Source: Leguminivora glycinivorella (lineage: Eukaryota > Arthropoda > Insecta > Lepidoptera > Tortricidae). From it: a stretch of DNA of 64,000 nucleotides. Location of the stretch: NCBI RefSeq assembly GCF_023078275.1, contig NC_062996.1:10292001-10356000 (forward strand), written 5' to 3'. Under the pieces are notes generated by a model. That model made no database searches. It was given only the letters and a program-made list of their open reading frames with translations, and was not told where the DNA came from. Each line of letters opens with the position of its first letter. Position 1 is the first letter of the stretch. Position numbers and translations under genes: made by a program. Shown here piece after piece: positions 1 to 11,049 of the stretch.

Positions 1-139
1 ACTAATGGTTTGTTCTTTTTTATCGATCACTAAGTCCGATTTAGCGCTTTATTTCTTTAATCTGAAATAAGTTATAGCAAAAAAGAGAGATAAACAACAA
101 GTTTGCTTTGTCCTTTATCATGTAAATAATTAGGTATAC

Positions 140-372
140 CTTCATTTTCTTGATTTTCTCCGGGAGTATGTGCTCGTCGTTGAGCTTGTGCAGCAGGCGA
201 GCTTGCGCGTGGCGGCAGTCCGTGCGGTACACGTCCACCAAGTCTTGCCACTTCGACACTTTGCCGTCCATTATAATATGCTTCGTCAAGAAGTTATTCC
301 TCACTCCTTTGATTAAATGTGGCGGGTCATACACTACACTAAGACTATGGCCATTTAAGTGTATAGTGTCGT
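140..372 (-). CDS. P-like transposase exon (DPPHL block)
   Basis: The acceptor TTTCCAG precedes 'DDTIHLNGHSLSVVYDPPHL' and 'IKGVRNNFLTKHI'. The D-P-P-H-L-x-K-G-x-R-N-N motif is diagnostic of the P-element transposase family. The exon ends 'KIKKMK' at a GTATAC donor. The remaining C-terminal exons are outside the window. Confidence 0.75.
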
Positions 373-439
373 CTGGAAATATAAAAAAAAAACTATTAAT
401 TTAAATCTTACTTTGATAGAACAGTAAGAGTCAGTTACC

Positions 440-772
440 TAGCAATAAGAGCAAGGGACGTTCAATCGCGGCGGCTGCCGGTTCCAACCCCGGTTTGGAG
501 ATGGCTACCGTATGGCCGATATAACATTTGATGTGGACCAGTTGATTTCCGGTGAAGATAAACATCGTGAGGAAACTGGTCAAATTTCAATAAGGCCTAG
601 GGTACCTAGCCTCAGTTCTGAGTTGGACTAGAAAACAACTTTTTGTAAACCGCCAATATCCAAGAATAAATTGACAAGCGGATCCCAGCTTTTTAGTACT
701 TTGTGGGAGATCAGTCAAGCAGCCATGAACCGGGGCAAGAAGCCGGGATAATGCAAGGAAGATATTGATGAT
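440..772 (+). repeat. Diverged tRNA-derived SINE copy
   Basis: This has the same layout as the intact SINE at 22187-22516: a B-box-like 'GGTTCCAACCCC', a body with 'CATCGTGAGGAAACTGGTC', and an end with 'GCCGGGATAATGCAAGGA' followed by GATGATGA. It is strongly diverged. It lies in the intron between the transposase exons at 372 and 1131. Confidence 0.6.
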
Positions 773-1130
773 GAACACAACACAGCAAGTTCACAATATT
801 TATAAAACGAATTTCACATTGAACCCGTCATCATCATCACACAGGTTATTGAAAATAATTAATTTTATATTACGTGCGAAATTAAAAGAATATAAAGGCT
901 CGCGTATGATTTATATCCATATCTATCATTATAAATACATAGTTATTGTCTGACACTTTTTTATAAAAATACTATACAAGATAGCAAATCTTGTCACTAA
1001 ATACTAGCCGCAAATTTGAAAAATGTAGAGGCGAAGGTTTAACGTCGAATAAAAAATTTGAATTTCCCATTTTTTTTAAGTAACAAGATTTGCTTGACCG
1101 TCTATACCTATAGTATAAGATAATACTTAC

Positions 1131-1524
1131 CGGTATTCTGGCCTGCTAAGATTTGTGATCTTTTAGTTTCCTCTTGAAGGCTTTTAAAGGCGCTTTGAAA
1201 TGAAGTCCCCTGGTCGCTTATCAAAGCGATAGGCTGAAGCCCCGTCTCGCACACGGCGGCCACTATGTCCTTGATGATGGCCTTCATCTGCGGACCCGAC
1301 GCGGCACCTTCGGAGAAGTAATACGCCACCGGCTGTTACCACTTATGAACCGCGCCTTTAATCATAAATGCTAGAGCGTGGTCGGCCAAGTGGTTGGTCT
1401 TTTCAGACAATTCTACGAATCCAGTGATATTGTCACGTTTCCTAGAGTAATGGATGCCAGCGTCCAACTTCATCTCATCAAATATTATGGAACACATTTT
1501 TTTGGCCTCATTCCATTCGCTGAC
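1131..1524 (-). pseudogene. P-like transposase catalytic exon with in-frame TAA
   Basis: The exon opens with 'VSEWNEAKKMCSIIFDEMKL', carrying the first catalytic Asp. It passes 'ADHALAFMIKGAVHKW' and hits TAA at 1336-1338, then continues in the same frame with 'QPVAYYFSEGAA', 'MKAIIKDIVAAVCETGLQP' and 'LISDQGTSFQ' (second Asp). Because similarity runs unbroken across the stop with no length change, a single-base nonsense change (a Lys codon to TAA is the simplest) is the likely cause. The donor is ACCG|GTAAGT. Confidence 0.8.
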
Positions 1525-1878
1525 CTGAAAAGAAAAAAATGTTAGAGGTTTCCAATATAAAGCACAATTCAACATAAAGAGTCGTCCCACTTGCAACTCA
1601 TAGCACCTTAAGTTTCAATACTTTCAATCCTCAGTGTATCTCAGTGATAGGAGTACACCAGGGGAATTAATAGCTTGCTCTTAATTATCCCTTTCATACC
1701 CATACATACATACCTCTTCCATCCGGCCTTCGCCACTGGTGATGCTCGTCATTTTTTCTTTAATATATGACATCTTATTTCGATTTTTAATTTATATATA
1801 GTAGTGTAACTACTTAAAAAACACAAAACAAAATATGTGTTAAAATAATTTGATTTGTTCCCATAGTTGCATACATAC

Positions 1879-2360
1879 CTCTTGTTTAATGACATCAAAC
1901 ACTTGGGTATTGATGCCAGCTTCGATGTTCACATTCTGCAACAACGTATTTAATGTCGTTTTGGACGGCAGAATAAATATTCTCTGTAAGAATCGATAGC
2001 ATTTCGGGCTTTGTTTCATTATTGAGAGGCCAATTACTTTTTCCTCTAGGCTAAACCTTCTGCCTTTTTTACTCTTAGTACAGAGTTTAACCTGCATCCA
2101 CAGAAATTTTCTTGCTACCGAGTTCATTCCTGCCACTAATTTTTTAAAAGAATCCTCTTGTGATAGCTTAGACGCCATCTTAGCTCGTCTGAAGTAATCT
2201 GCTTGTTTTGTCGCTTTCTTATAATGTGCGTACAACACTTCGCACTCTGGCGACAGTTGCTCGGTGTTTGATACAACTCGTAGTCGTTTGCGACAAGACC
2301 ATTTCGCTGTTCGTTGTTTTCGCCTATTTTTTTCTTTAACACCCGATGCTCGTGCAGGCT
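1879..2360 (-). CDS. P-like transposase exon (N-terminal part of core)
   Basis: The exon has 482 nt and starts after a T-rich tract ending in CAG. It first encodes a basic Lys/Arg-rich stretch, then 'GRRFSLEEKVIGLSIMKQSP' and 'LPSKTTLNTLLQNV', typical of the region just before the catalytic domain in P-element transposases. The donor is GAG|GTATGT in phase 0. Confidence 0.75.
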
Positions 2361-3029
2361 CTGAAAAAAAATATGATATTATTGCAATAGTTCACTTTAA
2401 TTGGGATAAAGCCTCAAAGACGAACGGTATAACCCGTTAAATATAGTACCTAGCCACCTTAATTAATAAACTAATTTCTTGCTTCAACTTGCTTTAAGGT
2501 ATTATAAAACCTACGTACGTACATCTAGAAATCATAGCAGTCCGCCGGGGCATTTTACGCTCATATTCATTTCCTTTATATTTTTTAAACAAATGAGAAT
2601 TGCATTGGCTTCGAAATGAAAAGCCTTTATTGAATATAGTATACCTTTAGGAATGTTATTGTAATTTGTCACCTGTTTTTTCCGCATTTGAATCAACAGA
2701 TGGCCCCGGAGTTGTGATGCAAGCCTGAGCCGCATTAGTCTTTGATGAGTCCACCACTGAAAATTATAAACATATTTGGTTTAATCACATACTTAATTAC
2801 GATAGACACGGTCCTGTGGGGTCATTAGATGTTATAGACTTTGTAAATAGTAGTCTTTAGAGTTAAGTATATGAGAAACATGAGATTATTTTGACTATTG
2901 ACAGTTTGTACGGATACGGAACCCTCGCCTCGGTGGGCGAGTCCGACTCGCACTTAGTCGGTTTTTTATTCTTAATGATTGTCAATTTGTAAAAATTGTA
3001 TGTAACCTGACTACCTAAAATACAGTTTA

Positions 3030-3169
3030 TACAGTCTGAGCAAAAAGAGTAGAAATTAAAAAGTGGCAACGTCGTAGTGTCGTCCCGTTTTATCACACAT
3101 TGATTTGAAAGGGATATTGATGTATGAAGTTGCCACTATTTAATTTCTACTCTTTTTGGCCAGACTGTA
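3030..3169. mobile_element. Short MITE, TA-flanked, mariner-like
   Basis: Terminal inverted repeats of about 40 bp start TACAGTCTG and end CAGACTGTA. The arms share CAAAAAGAGTAGAAATTAAA and GTGGCAAC, with a loop of about 60 bp. The TA at each outer edge suggests a Tc1/mariner-type duplication. It lies in an intron of the P-like gene. Confidence 0.65.
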
Positions 3170-3719
3170 ACTATTGCACTTAAGCCTGGCGTCCACTATG
3201 GCAGAATCGAGCCGCGTCGAATAGAGTCCTCATACATTTTAAATGCGATTCGACGAGGCTCGATTTCGCATTGATTCCAAAATGAAATTAGTCCTTTTCT
3301 GCAATAACTTGTCACTCTCGCTCACTCGGCATAAGTGGATTTCTTATTGTTACTATTTAAACCGAGCGAGCCGTGTATGCCTCATTGATTTAGTATTAGA
3401 TAATTTTTAAGAAAAAAAAAACCGTCGCCTTTCGGGTTCTGGTGAAAGCTACTTGCGAATGTTGGATTATGTAGAAATGTGTAAGTATTTTTTTAAACTG
3501 CTTTTAATGCTTTAATTACTAGATGGCAACACAAATGAATATACGTATAACGTTAAGATTTGAGGAGTTTCCTCAATTCCTCATGAATCCGATTATATTG
3601 TAAAAAATCGAAGCTTGACAAACTTTGACTTGAAAACTCAATATGCTTAACAAACATAACTAAATAAATGTCACTGTTCTGAACTTAAATGCATGCTTTT
3701 CTTACAAAAATACCAAAGT

Positions 3720-4460
3720 CACTATGAGTGTGCCGTTCAGATTTGAGGAGTTCGGTTCTGACCATCATCAGCAGTTCCACTGTACCAAATGTCACTGTTC
3801 TAGACGTAAGCGCATGCTGTTCTTATAAAAATGGCAAAGTCACTATAGTTTAGTTTTATTTATTTCATAATGATAAATTACATTATAAATTATGCTATGT
3901 TAACCTATACGAATTTACATTATGATCGTCAATATAATTATTTCACATGCATTCATTCAATTGTATAATATCAATAATAATAATCAAAACAAAAAGAGTT
4001 AACATAAAAACTAATTCAAACTAAAAAAAATAATACATTATAAGCGTGCCGTTCAGATTTGAGGAGTTTGGTTCTGGCCATCATCAGCAGTTCCACTGCA
4101 CCAAATGTCACTGTTCTGGACGAAAGTGCATGCTGTTCTTATAAAAATACCAAAGTCACTATAAGCGTGCCGTTCTGATTTGAGGAGTTCGGTTCTGACC
4201 ATCATCAGCAATTCCACTGCACCAAATGTCACTGTTCTGGACGAAAGTGCATGCTGTTCTTATAAAAATACCAAAGTCACTATAAGCGTGCCGTTCAGAT
4301 TTGAAGAGTTCCGTTCTGGCCATCATCAGCAGTTCCACTGCACCAAATGTCACTGTTCCGTACCTAAATGCATGCTGTTCCTTTAAAAACACAAAAATCA
4401 CCATATGTATGCCTTTCAGATTTGAGGAGTTCCCTCGATTTCTCCAGGATCCCATCATCA
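3720..4460. repeat. Minisatellite, period about 121 bp
   Basis: Units begin 'GCCGTTCAGATTTGAGGAGT', pass 'CCATCATCAGCAGTTCCAC' and 'AAATGTCACTGTTC', and end near 'ACCAAAGTCACTATAAGCGT'. Copies start near 3728, 4047, 4169, 4290 and 4410. An AT-rich insert of about 200 bp (roughly 3845-4045) separates the first from the rest. No gene is seen here; the ORFs across the array are repeat artefacts. Confidence 0.8.
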
Positions 4461-5102
4461 GAACTGGGTTCTGAGAAAAATGGGACTAATCTGTACGCAT
4501 ATACATTCAATCAAAAAAAAATTCAAAATCGGTCCAGTAACGACGGAGATATCGAGGAACAAACATAAAAAAAAAAAAACATACAGACGACTTGATAACC
4601 GTCCTTCTTGAGAGATATGAGGCCGACGGTTAAAAAGTAGCCCTTTAATTCGATTATCCAATGTATGTTATTGCTACCTGTTTGTGGTGAAGTTGGCTCA
4701 AACGACGACATCACAGCCGTGACGAGCGACGAGCAGGCTTGATCTGCGCTGGATTGGACGCACTCTGAAAATGATAAATATAAAATATCTTTATAATCTA
4801 AGTAAATGTATAATAACTTAAATTATTAATATAAATATTTTTTTAGTAAAACGATATGAATTCGCAACACTGGTCTTTATATTCATGTATTTTTCATTTG
4901 TATTAGGGTATGCGGCCACGGAATTTTTTTGTCGCTGAATTTTTTTTTACCTACTTTATCTCTCACATCCAGACTATGGGCTAGTAGCGGAGCGGCTCGC
5001 CCTACACACTCTACACTGCACGTTTTCCACGCGAAGAGATTTGAGGCGAATCGCTCTGAATGGACTTGGCTAATAGCTTATTCTATTGGATATTTTTTAA
5101 TT

Positions 5103-5460
5103 CAGGGTTCGAAAATATCCGATATTTATAATAAATATCAAAATATCAGATATTTATGATATATATCGGATATATATCCTTTGATATATATCCATTTTGT
5201 ATGGAATGCATATTATTATTTTGTTGCATTATTTATGAATACTACTTTAGATTAGGAAAAATCTACTAAAAAACATATCATATAGTAGAAAAAAAGTAAC
5301 AAACACATAAAAACTATATTTTAAACAATGTTACATTTTTTTACCATTTTTGTATTGCAATAATTATACAAAAAATGATATTATATCGGATATTTATATT
5401 CATTGATATATATTGTCGAACCCAGCTGGATATATATCTGATATATATCCTCGAACCCAG
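5103..5460. mobile_element. Probable hAT-like non-autonomous element
   Basis: The left end reads CAGGGTTCGAAAATATCCGA and the right end reads, in reverse, CTGGGTTCGAGGATATATAT. The subterminal regions are rich in GATATATATCC repeats. I could not find a matching 8-bp target duplication, possibly because another MITE begins at 5462 directly against the right end. Confidence 0.5.
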
Positions 5461-5461
5461 G

Positions 5462-5583
5462 CAGGCAATTATGGTCGCGTGATAAATGATAAAACATCTG
5501 GCCGTCCCTATCGCACTTACTAATAGTGCGATAGGGACGGCCTGATATTTTATCGTCTATCGCGCGACCATGCTACCCGTGCT
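5462..5583. mobile_element. Palindromic MITE (copy 1)
   Basis: The two halves fold on each other: GGCAATTATGGTCGCGTGAT at the left, its near-complement CGCGCGACCATG at the right, and GGGACGGCC/GGCCGTCCC inside. Further copies are at 10684-10815 and 36189-36284, with a fragment near 54947-54980. Confidence 0.7.
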
Positions 5584-6730
5584 GTTTTTTATACAATATA
5601 CATTTATATAATTGTATTAATTCTATGTAGTTTTAAAACAATATTGTTTATTGCACCAATAAATTGCTCTGATATTTAGAATAAGATGAATATTGTACAT
5701 TGTTGACTATTTAAAAGTACTTATTGTAAGCCTATTTGAATAAAGAATATTTTGACTTTCACTTTGATAGATCAAGAAATGAACATACTTAATATAAATT
5801 ATGTTTGTATACACTAACAAATTATTTGTAATATTTACCTGAATTAAGACAGGATGACGGCTCAATAGACAGTTCTACGCTCGGTGTAATATGTTCCAGT
5901 GTAACTCCACCTGAAAACGTAAAATAGTACCTACATGAATAAATTATTTAAAGTTAATAGGTAATTAAATGGGATATGGACACTTTCTAAGTTTCTATGA
6001 AGTCTGGTAGATCACTAACATGTATGTTCAGCACACCAACTTGTAAAGGCAAAAACTGATGAGAAAGTTGCAAGAATGCAAAATAATTTCATACAGATTT
6101 TAACTTGGTGCCCACAGCTAGCAGGTAAACTGAAGGTTGAATAGACATTTATATGATGATTATGAAACCTAAATGTATGATTAATGTATAGATTTGATCT
6201 AGTTTGTTGTTCTACAGTCAATATTTTCTCCTTGTTGGTTTGGGAGAAAATGTTGTTTTTCACTCGGTGGCAAAATTTGTTAAACCTTCGTGCTTTGAAA
6301 TCCTCGCAACGCTCAAGATTCCACATTCTCAACCACTTGCTACACTCACAGTTAAATATTCGAATATTTAGCTTGCTCGGGTATCAATATTGGCATGTGG
6401 TTAAACAACAACTTTGCCCCCTTGTATGTCATCGGGAAAAGATATAGCCTTCCACTGTTTCTAAGATGGAAATACAAAAACAGATTTGCAGTCACTTTTT
6501 GAAGCCTAAACACATGACATGAGACAGGACATTAAATTATTATGAAATTACCTGAATCAGCTCCAGTTGTGATGTGTGGCGGTAAACCAGCAGCATCATC
6601 TGAATTATTTGTTGGTGCGCTCATGGCATAAGTGTGGTCAATATGACATCTCCTTGCATACGAGTGGTCAGAGTTCCTCATTTCAAGTTCAATGAATCCT
6701 GGTAAAAAAGGCCCAATTTTATATTTTGAT

Positions 6731-6990
6731 AATAAATAAATAAATAAATATTGGGGGACACCTTACACAAATCAACCTAGCCCCAAACTAAGCAAAGCTT
6801 CTACTATGGGTGCTAGGCGACGATATACATACTTATATAGATAAATACATACTTATATACATAGAAAACATCCATGACTCAGGAACAAATATCTGTGCTA
6901 ATCACACAAGTAAATGCCTTTACCGGGATTCGAACCCGGGACCGCGGCTTAGCAGGCAGGGTCACTACCGACTATGCCAGACCGGTCGTC
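6731..6990 (-). mobile_element. tRNA-derived SINE
   Basis: Read on the minus strand it starts GACGACCGGTCTGGC, has a B box GGTTCGAATCCCGG, a body with CATGGATGTTTTCTATG, and ends in a (TATT)n tail at 6731-6750. Related copies are at 30541-30785 (-), 57921-58190 (+) and 60345-60715 (-). Confidence 0.8.
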
Positions 6991-7488
6991 AATTACACAA
7001 CAATTTGACTATAGAAATATATACACATTTATTCAAAATTATTTACACCAAAGCAAATTACCTAAATATTTGTCTGTCTGAATATTACAAATTATTTGGA
7101 CATAATAAACTAAATGTTGATTTATAATAAAGTATGTGTATAGTTATGATGAATTAAATACTAGGCTACACAATCAGCTAAGCCCAATTAAGGCCTTTGT
7201 GGTAGGTACTTAGACAATAATAACTTGACATTTAAAAAATTGTACTACTGAAATACATAAGAAACACCCATTACTCAGGAACCAATACCCATGGCTATGA
7301 GACCCATGTAAGATTTCTCTAGAATTTGAACCTGGAACACTCTCCACTAGGCCAAAACACCACTCAATCAACATAATCTTATCCTATTGGAAACATTTAT
7401 AAATACACTGAACATGAATTTGATTCAATTTTAAAAATGCGGCGTAAATACCACGTGCGATGTAAAGTTACATATAATTACTACCTAC

Positions 7489-7789
7489 CTCGTTCAACCG
7501 AAGGGCGAGCCGGTGTTCCCGTGGTGATTTCTTCTTCAGTAAATAATGTTGGACACGCGTTTGGCCGTAAGCGCAACTTTGAAGAGATGTATCTGGCTTC
7601 GAAGTGTTTGTGGCAAACGTACAGTTTGCCGATTTCATCTGATGCCAAACCTTCGAACAAGTTGAATACTGCCGACATAGTTTTCTTCCACATTATCACT
7701 TTTTCACTCGCTGCTGGCATTTTGTGCAGCATAACGTCCTTTCGTTTACTACTGCTATCACAGCCGGGTATACAGCACTTGCGAAGCAT
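7489..7789 (-). CDS. THAP zinc-finger exon of the P-like transposase
   Basis: Translation from the ATG at 7789 begins MLRKCCIPGCDSS, a C-x4-C pair. It continues with a conserved Trp in 'VIMWKK', the C-x2-H pair in 'YVCHKHFE', and ends the domain with 'ACPTLF', corresponding to the AVPTIF box of THAP domains. I chose the inner Met because THAP domains start within a few residues of the first Cys; an upstream in-frame Met exists at 7816. The donor is CGAG|GTAGGT, leaving a phase-1 intron that fits the acceptor at 6698. The domain would bind the DNA ends of the element. The plus-strand ORF over the same bases is a shadow. Confidence 0.85.
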
Positions 7790-8059
7790 TTTGAAGATCA
7801 AAATGCCAAGTAGCACTGAATATCACAATTATCACGGAGAAATAAAGGTACGGAAATTAATCAACGCAAACACTTCACTACTCGACGCAAAAATTGTAAT
7901 GATGAAAATTATAACGGCGAGATATTTGACACCTTTGACAGTGCTGAGTGACAAGCGGTGGGGAGAACCAATAGGAGAAGACTTTGTAAACGTCAATATC
8001 GAAATTCTCTACCACCTCAAGGTCATCGCTATGGCCACATTTCGTTCTTCGTAGATGAA

Positions 8060-9010
8060 CGCCCGTGGCATCCACTGACTGTGAAATTTAATTTGAATTG
8101 CTCTTTCTCCATATTTAAGGACTTTGGAACATTAAGATATTTTAACTATGACTACTAATAATCTAAGGAATCTACATTTTAATTTATTGCTCCTGTTACA
8201 GGAAACACCCTGTATATTCTGTGGTTTTACAAAGGGGTAAAGTTGTTGTTTAACCGCACGTGCCAATATTGATACCCGAGCAAGCGAAAGATACTCATAC
8301 TCATACTCATACTCATTTATTTGTAAAGCCATTTTACACGTCAAGATTTGGTTTAAAAAAACAATATTCATACAACAATAATACTTTAGAAAATAAATAG
8401 TCAGAGGATTGATTCCACTATTGAACCACGAGCGTAGCGAGTGGTTCGAGAAGCGGAATCTTGAGGGTTGCGAGGGTTTCAAGGCACGAAGGTGAAACAA
8501 AAAAACAAATAATTATTATAACTACAATATTGTTCAATAGTATAGATTAAAGAGATCATGTCGCAAACGCACGTTTAGAATGTCACGTCCGAGTCACGTC
8601 ATCTTATCTGACAATATCTAACCATTCATCTTTTCATCTTCATCTCATTTATCTTGTAATAATAAAATATGTTATTACTGTTGAGGAGGAGCAGCTTCAC
8701 GGTATGAGGTGTCGTCAAATGATAGACACGAGTAGTAGGTAAAGCCTGGTAAAGCGTAAAGTAATGAATCTCAATCAATTCCCATTTATTGTATAAAGGT
8801 GTGCCTATATATACATGTCTGGGTTGTCGCTGACCAAGCAATATGCGTTATGTCGCAGTAAACCATTGTGTTACTGCTAAACACGTAAAGTGGCTAATAT
8901 GCCATTACATTCTGTACCTATGACTTATCATTATTATATCGCAAGGTGAACTAAGAGGTCAATGACTTCTGTGGAAAAATCAAATGAGACACGAACTAGC
9001 AATAGACTTA
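8060..9010. other. No gene seen; repeat-derived intergenic stretch
   Basis: About 8220-8510 is related to the repeat at 38373 and 54412 (shared GAACCACGAGCG and GTGGTTCGAGAA). A CATACTCATACTCAT run at 8287-8318 borders a stretch resembling a truncated LINE 3' end. I see nothing recognisable in the rest. Confidence 0.5.
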
Positions 9011-9014
9011 ATTA

Positions 9015-9465
9015 TACACCCTGTTTTTATTGAATTCCGTTAACTTTAAGGGAAGATTCTTTAGTTCAAAAATACGTTCAATTTATCTAAGAAACTAGCG
9101 TCTTAACTGTTACTGTTATCGAATTATTATAATGTAATCGGTACGGTTATCGAATTATTATACTAAATCAAATTATTATATTAAAAAAATAAACATAGTT
9201 ACTGAACACGTGTGTGGCATCCCTTACCATTTCCTAATGTTATTTTGTTTCGACATGTGCCGTCAAACAATTGACCATGACTTAAATGTTATGATAAACT
9301 CCTCTCACACTAATTAATCCATTTATTATGTATGGAAACGAAAAAAATAATTTTATTTTCGAATTTAACTAAAGCGATATACAGAATGGTTCCATGATGA
9401 ACCTAACTGCGTGTGTATACTAATATGTATTCTGTGCTGCGTGTCGAATTTAACGGAAAACAAAA
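9015..9465 (-). repeat. Interspersed repeat, copy of the 57.7-kb/62.9-kb family
   Basis: It shares 'TATTGAATTCCGTTAAC', 'GACGCTAG', 'TCACACTAATTAAT' and 'TTAACGGAAAACAA' with 57660-58300 and 62880-63246. It is diverged. Confidence 0.6.
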
Positions 9466-9532
9466 AAAAACAAGGTATATGTAAGTAGACGGGCAAGCAA
9501 ATCTCGTCACTAGACACACGTAATTAGTATAC

Positions 9533-10064
9533 AAAACCGGCCAAGAGCGTGTCGGGCAACGCTCAGTGTAGGGTTCCGTAGTTTTCCGTATTTTTCTCAA
9601 AACCTACTGAACCTATCAAGTTCAAAACAATTTTCCTAGAAAGTCTTTATAAAGTTCTACTTTTGTGATTTTTTTCATATTTTTTAAACATATGGTTCAA
9701 AAGTTAGAGGTGGGGGGACGCACTTTTTTTTCCTTTAGGAGCGATTATTTCCGAAAATATTAATACTATCAAAAAACGATCTTAGTAAACCCTTATTCAT
9801 TTTTAAATACCTATCTAACAATATATCACATGTTGGGGTTGGAATGAAAAAAAATATCAGCCCCCACTTTACATGTAGGGGGGGTACCCTAATAAAACAT
9901 TTTTTTCCATTTTTTATTTTTGCACTTTGTTGGCGTGATTGATATACATATTGCTACCAAATTTCAGCTTTCTAGTGCTAACGGTTACTGAGATTATCCG
10001 CGGACGGACGGACGGACGGACGGACGGACGGACGGACGGACAGACAGACATGGCGAAACTATAA
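9533..10064 (+). repeat. Common repeat (CCGGCCAAGAGCG family), left half, split by a Harbinger-like insertion
   Basis: It starts AAAACCGGCCAAGAGCGTGT and runs to a (GGAC)n microsatellite at about 10001-10040, then GACATGGCGAAACTATAA. The continuation, GGGTTCCTAGTTGACTACGG, appears only at 21590-21620. Two further copies in the window, 34344-34889 (minus, uninterrupted at this point) and 41601-42048 (3' truncated), fix the family structure. Confidence 0.85.
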
Positions 10065-10181
10065 GGGCCTGGCCACATGGGCGCGTTGCGGCGACGCACC
10101 GCAAAAATTCTGCGTTGCGTTGCCGCGCCGCCAGTTTTTGCGGCAGGAAATCTGCGGCGCGGCACCGCGACGCAAGAACTC

Positions 10182-10201
10182 GCGGTGCGTCGACGCACCG
10201 C
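10182..10201. repeat. 20-bp perfect palindrome in the GC-rich arm
   Basis: GCGGTGCGTCGACGCACCGC is its own reverse complement and recurs in the right arm near 21450-21470. It lies inside a stretch of A-rich spacers between GC-rich blocks and may be a transposase-binding or cruciform site. Confidence 0.7.
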
Positions 10202-10318
10202 AAAAACTCGCGGCGCGGCACCGCAACGCAGAATTTTTGCCGCCAAAACTGGCAGTGCGTTGCCGCGCCTCGATAACTATACACAGTGCAGAACTTCACG
10301 ATCAGTCTTTATCCAGAC

Positions 10319-10610
10319 ATGGATCCCATTACGCGCATTCTGCTCTTGCTCGTATTACGGAGGCGCTTAAAAAAAAGGAGACGAAAAGAAGATGCTGGGT
10401 CAACCCATATATATATAAAATGAATAATGACGGAACTCATTTTGAAAGGAAATATGCGGCATTAAAGACAAGTGAAGTGAAGTTCAAAGAATATTTCAGA
10501 ATGACAATAGCAAGTTTCGAAGAACTGGTCTTTAAAATCTCACCTCGAATAAAAAAAACAATATATATTTAGAAAACCTGTCGGACCTCTGGAGATGCTG
10601 AGATTAACTA
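10319..10610 (+). pseudogene. Harbinger (HARBI1-like) transposase, N-terminal remnant
   Basis: Starting at ATG 10319 the reading is MDPITRILLLLVLRRR. A frame change in the A8 run near 10370 then gives 'RRCWVNPYI', followed by 'HFERKYAALK' and 'FKEYFRMTIASFEELVFKI', then 'SPRIKK'. A second shift near 10560 is followed by 'RKPVGPLEMLRLT'. This order (basic start, R-x-W-V-x-P, F-x-x-Y-F-R-M-S/T-x-x-S-F-x-x-L, then R-K-P) is that of PIF/Harbinger DDE transposases. Only about 95 codons survive; the DDE part was lost where sequence ending ATTCGGCCCATCTCTAAT intrudes after 10610. It fits the element whose TIR lies immediately upstream. Confidence 0.7.
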
Positions 10611-10683
10611 AATATGCCGAATACCGAATATTCGGCCCATCTCTAATGTGGACAAAGGACGAAAGGACAGCCTTATAGACAGC

Positions 10684-10815
10684 AGGCAGGCAATTATGGT
10701 CGCGCGATAAATGATAAAAATATCAGGCCGTCCCTATCGCACTATTTGTAAGTGCGATAGGGACTAGGGACGGCCCGATGTTTTATCATTTATCGCGCGA
10801 CCATGATTGCCCTGC
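10684..10815. mobile_element. Palindromic MITE (copy 2)
   Basis: Arms GGCAATTATGGTCGCGCGAT and ATCGCGCGACCATGATTGCC are mirror-complementary, with GGCCGTCCCTATCGCACT inside. It is the same family as 5462-5583 and 36189-36284. Confidence 0.75.
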
Positions 10816-11049
10816 AACTTCTTATTGCTATCGGTGTCGAGCACTTATCCAAGTTAGGTATCTATTTTAAATATGACGGTGTAATTGTGTGCAGTACAGT
10901 ACCTACAAAAAAAAATGGTACAGAAATTAAAAATAATTACAGTACGCTGAACCAAAATAATATATTACTTACAGTACTATATATCATATCATTTTCCTCA
11001 GAGCATTTTTCCTGTCTTTGTGTATACTACCTACGGTTGGCAACCCTAC

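Larger units (their letters stand above)
140..7789 (-). pseudogene. THAP + P-element-like transposase gene, partial, one nonsense codon
   Basis: I reconstruct eight exons on the minus strand: 7489-7789, 6552-6698, 5839-5910, 4678-4764, 2673-2756, 1879-2360, 1131-1524 and 140-372. All join in frame with GT-AG borders and give 600 codons before the window edge. The first exon is a THAP zinc finger. Three short Ser/Thr-rich linker exons follow, and from 2360 the protein matches the Tnp_P_element family: an 'FDEM' motif (first catalytic Asp in P transposase), 'SDQG' (second Asp) and a 'DPPHLIKGVRNN' block. Five consecutive introns are phase 1. An in-frame TAA at 1336-1338 interrupts the conserved 'KW-x-QPVAYYF' stretch, so the gene looks inactivated. 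The C-terminus lies left of position 1. The introns hold unrelated repeats, which argues for an old resident copy. It could instead be a domesticated THAP9-like gene with a recent null allele; the stop and lack of visible terminal repeats leave this open. Confidence 0.8.

Noticed and set aside
3720..4460. CRISPR-like direct repeats
   Set aside because: Units are contiguous 121-bp minisatellite copies without unique spacers; eukaryotic context.
7437..8054. 205-codon plus-strand ORF
   Set aside because: It lies antisense to the THAP exon, which has clear C2CH residues; the plus frame shows no domain and no splice context.
10077..10370. Arg/Ala-rich ORFs here, at 21296-21668 and at 41161-41472
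   Set aside because: They translate GC-rich inverted arms of transposons in several frames at once; composition, not coding.
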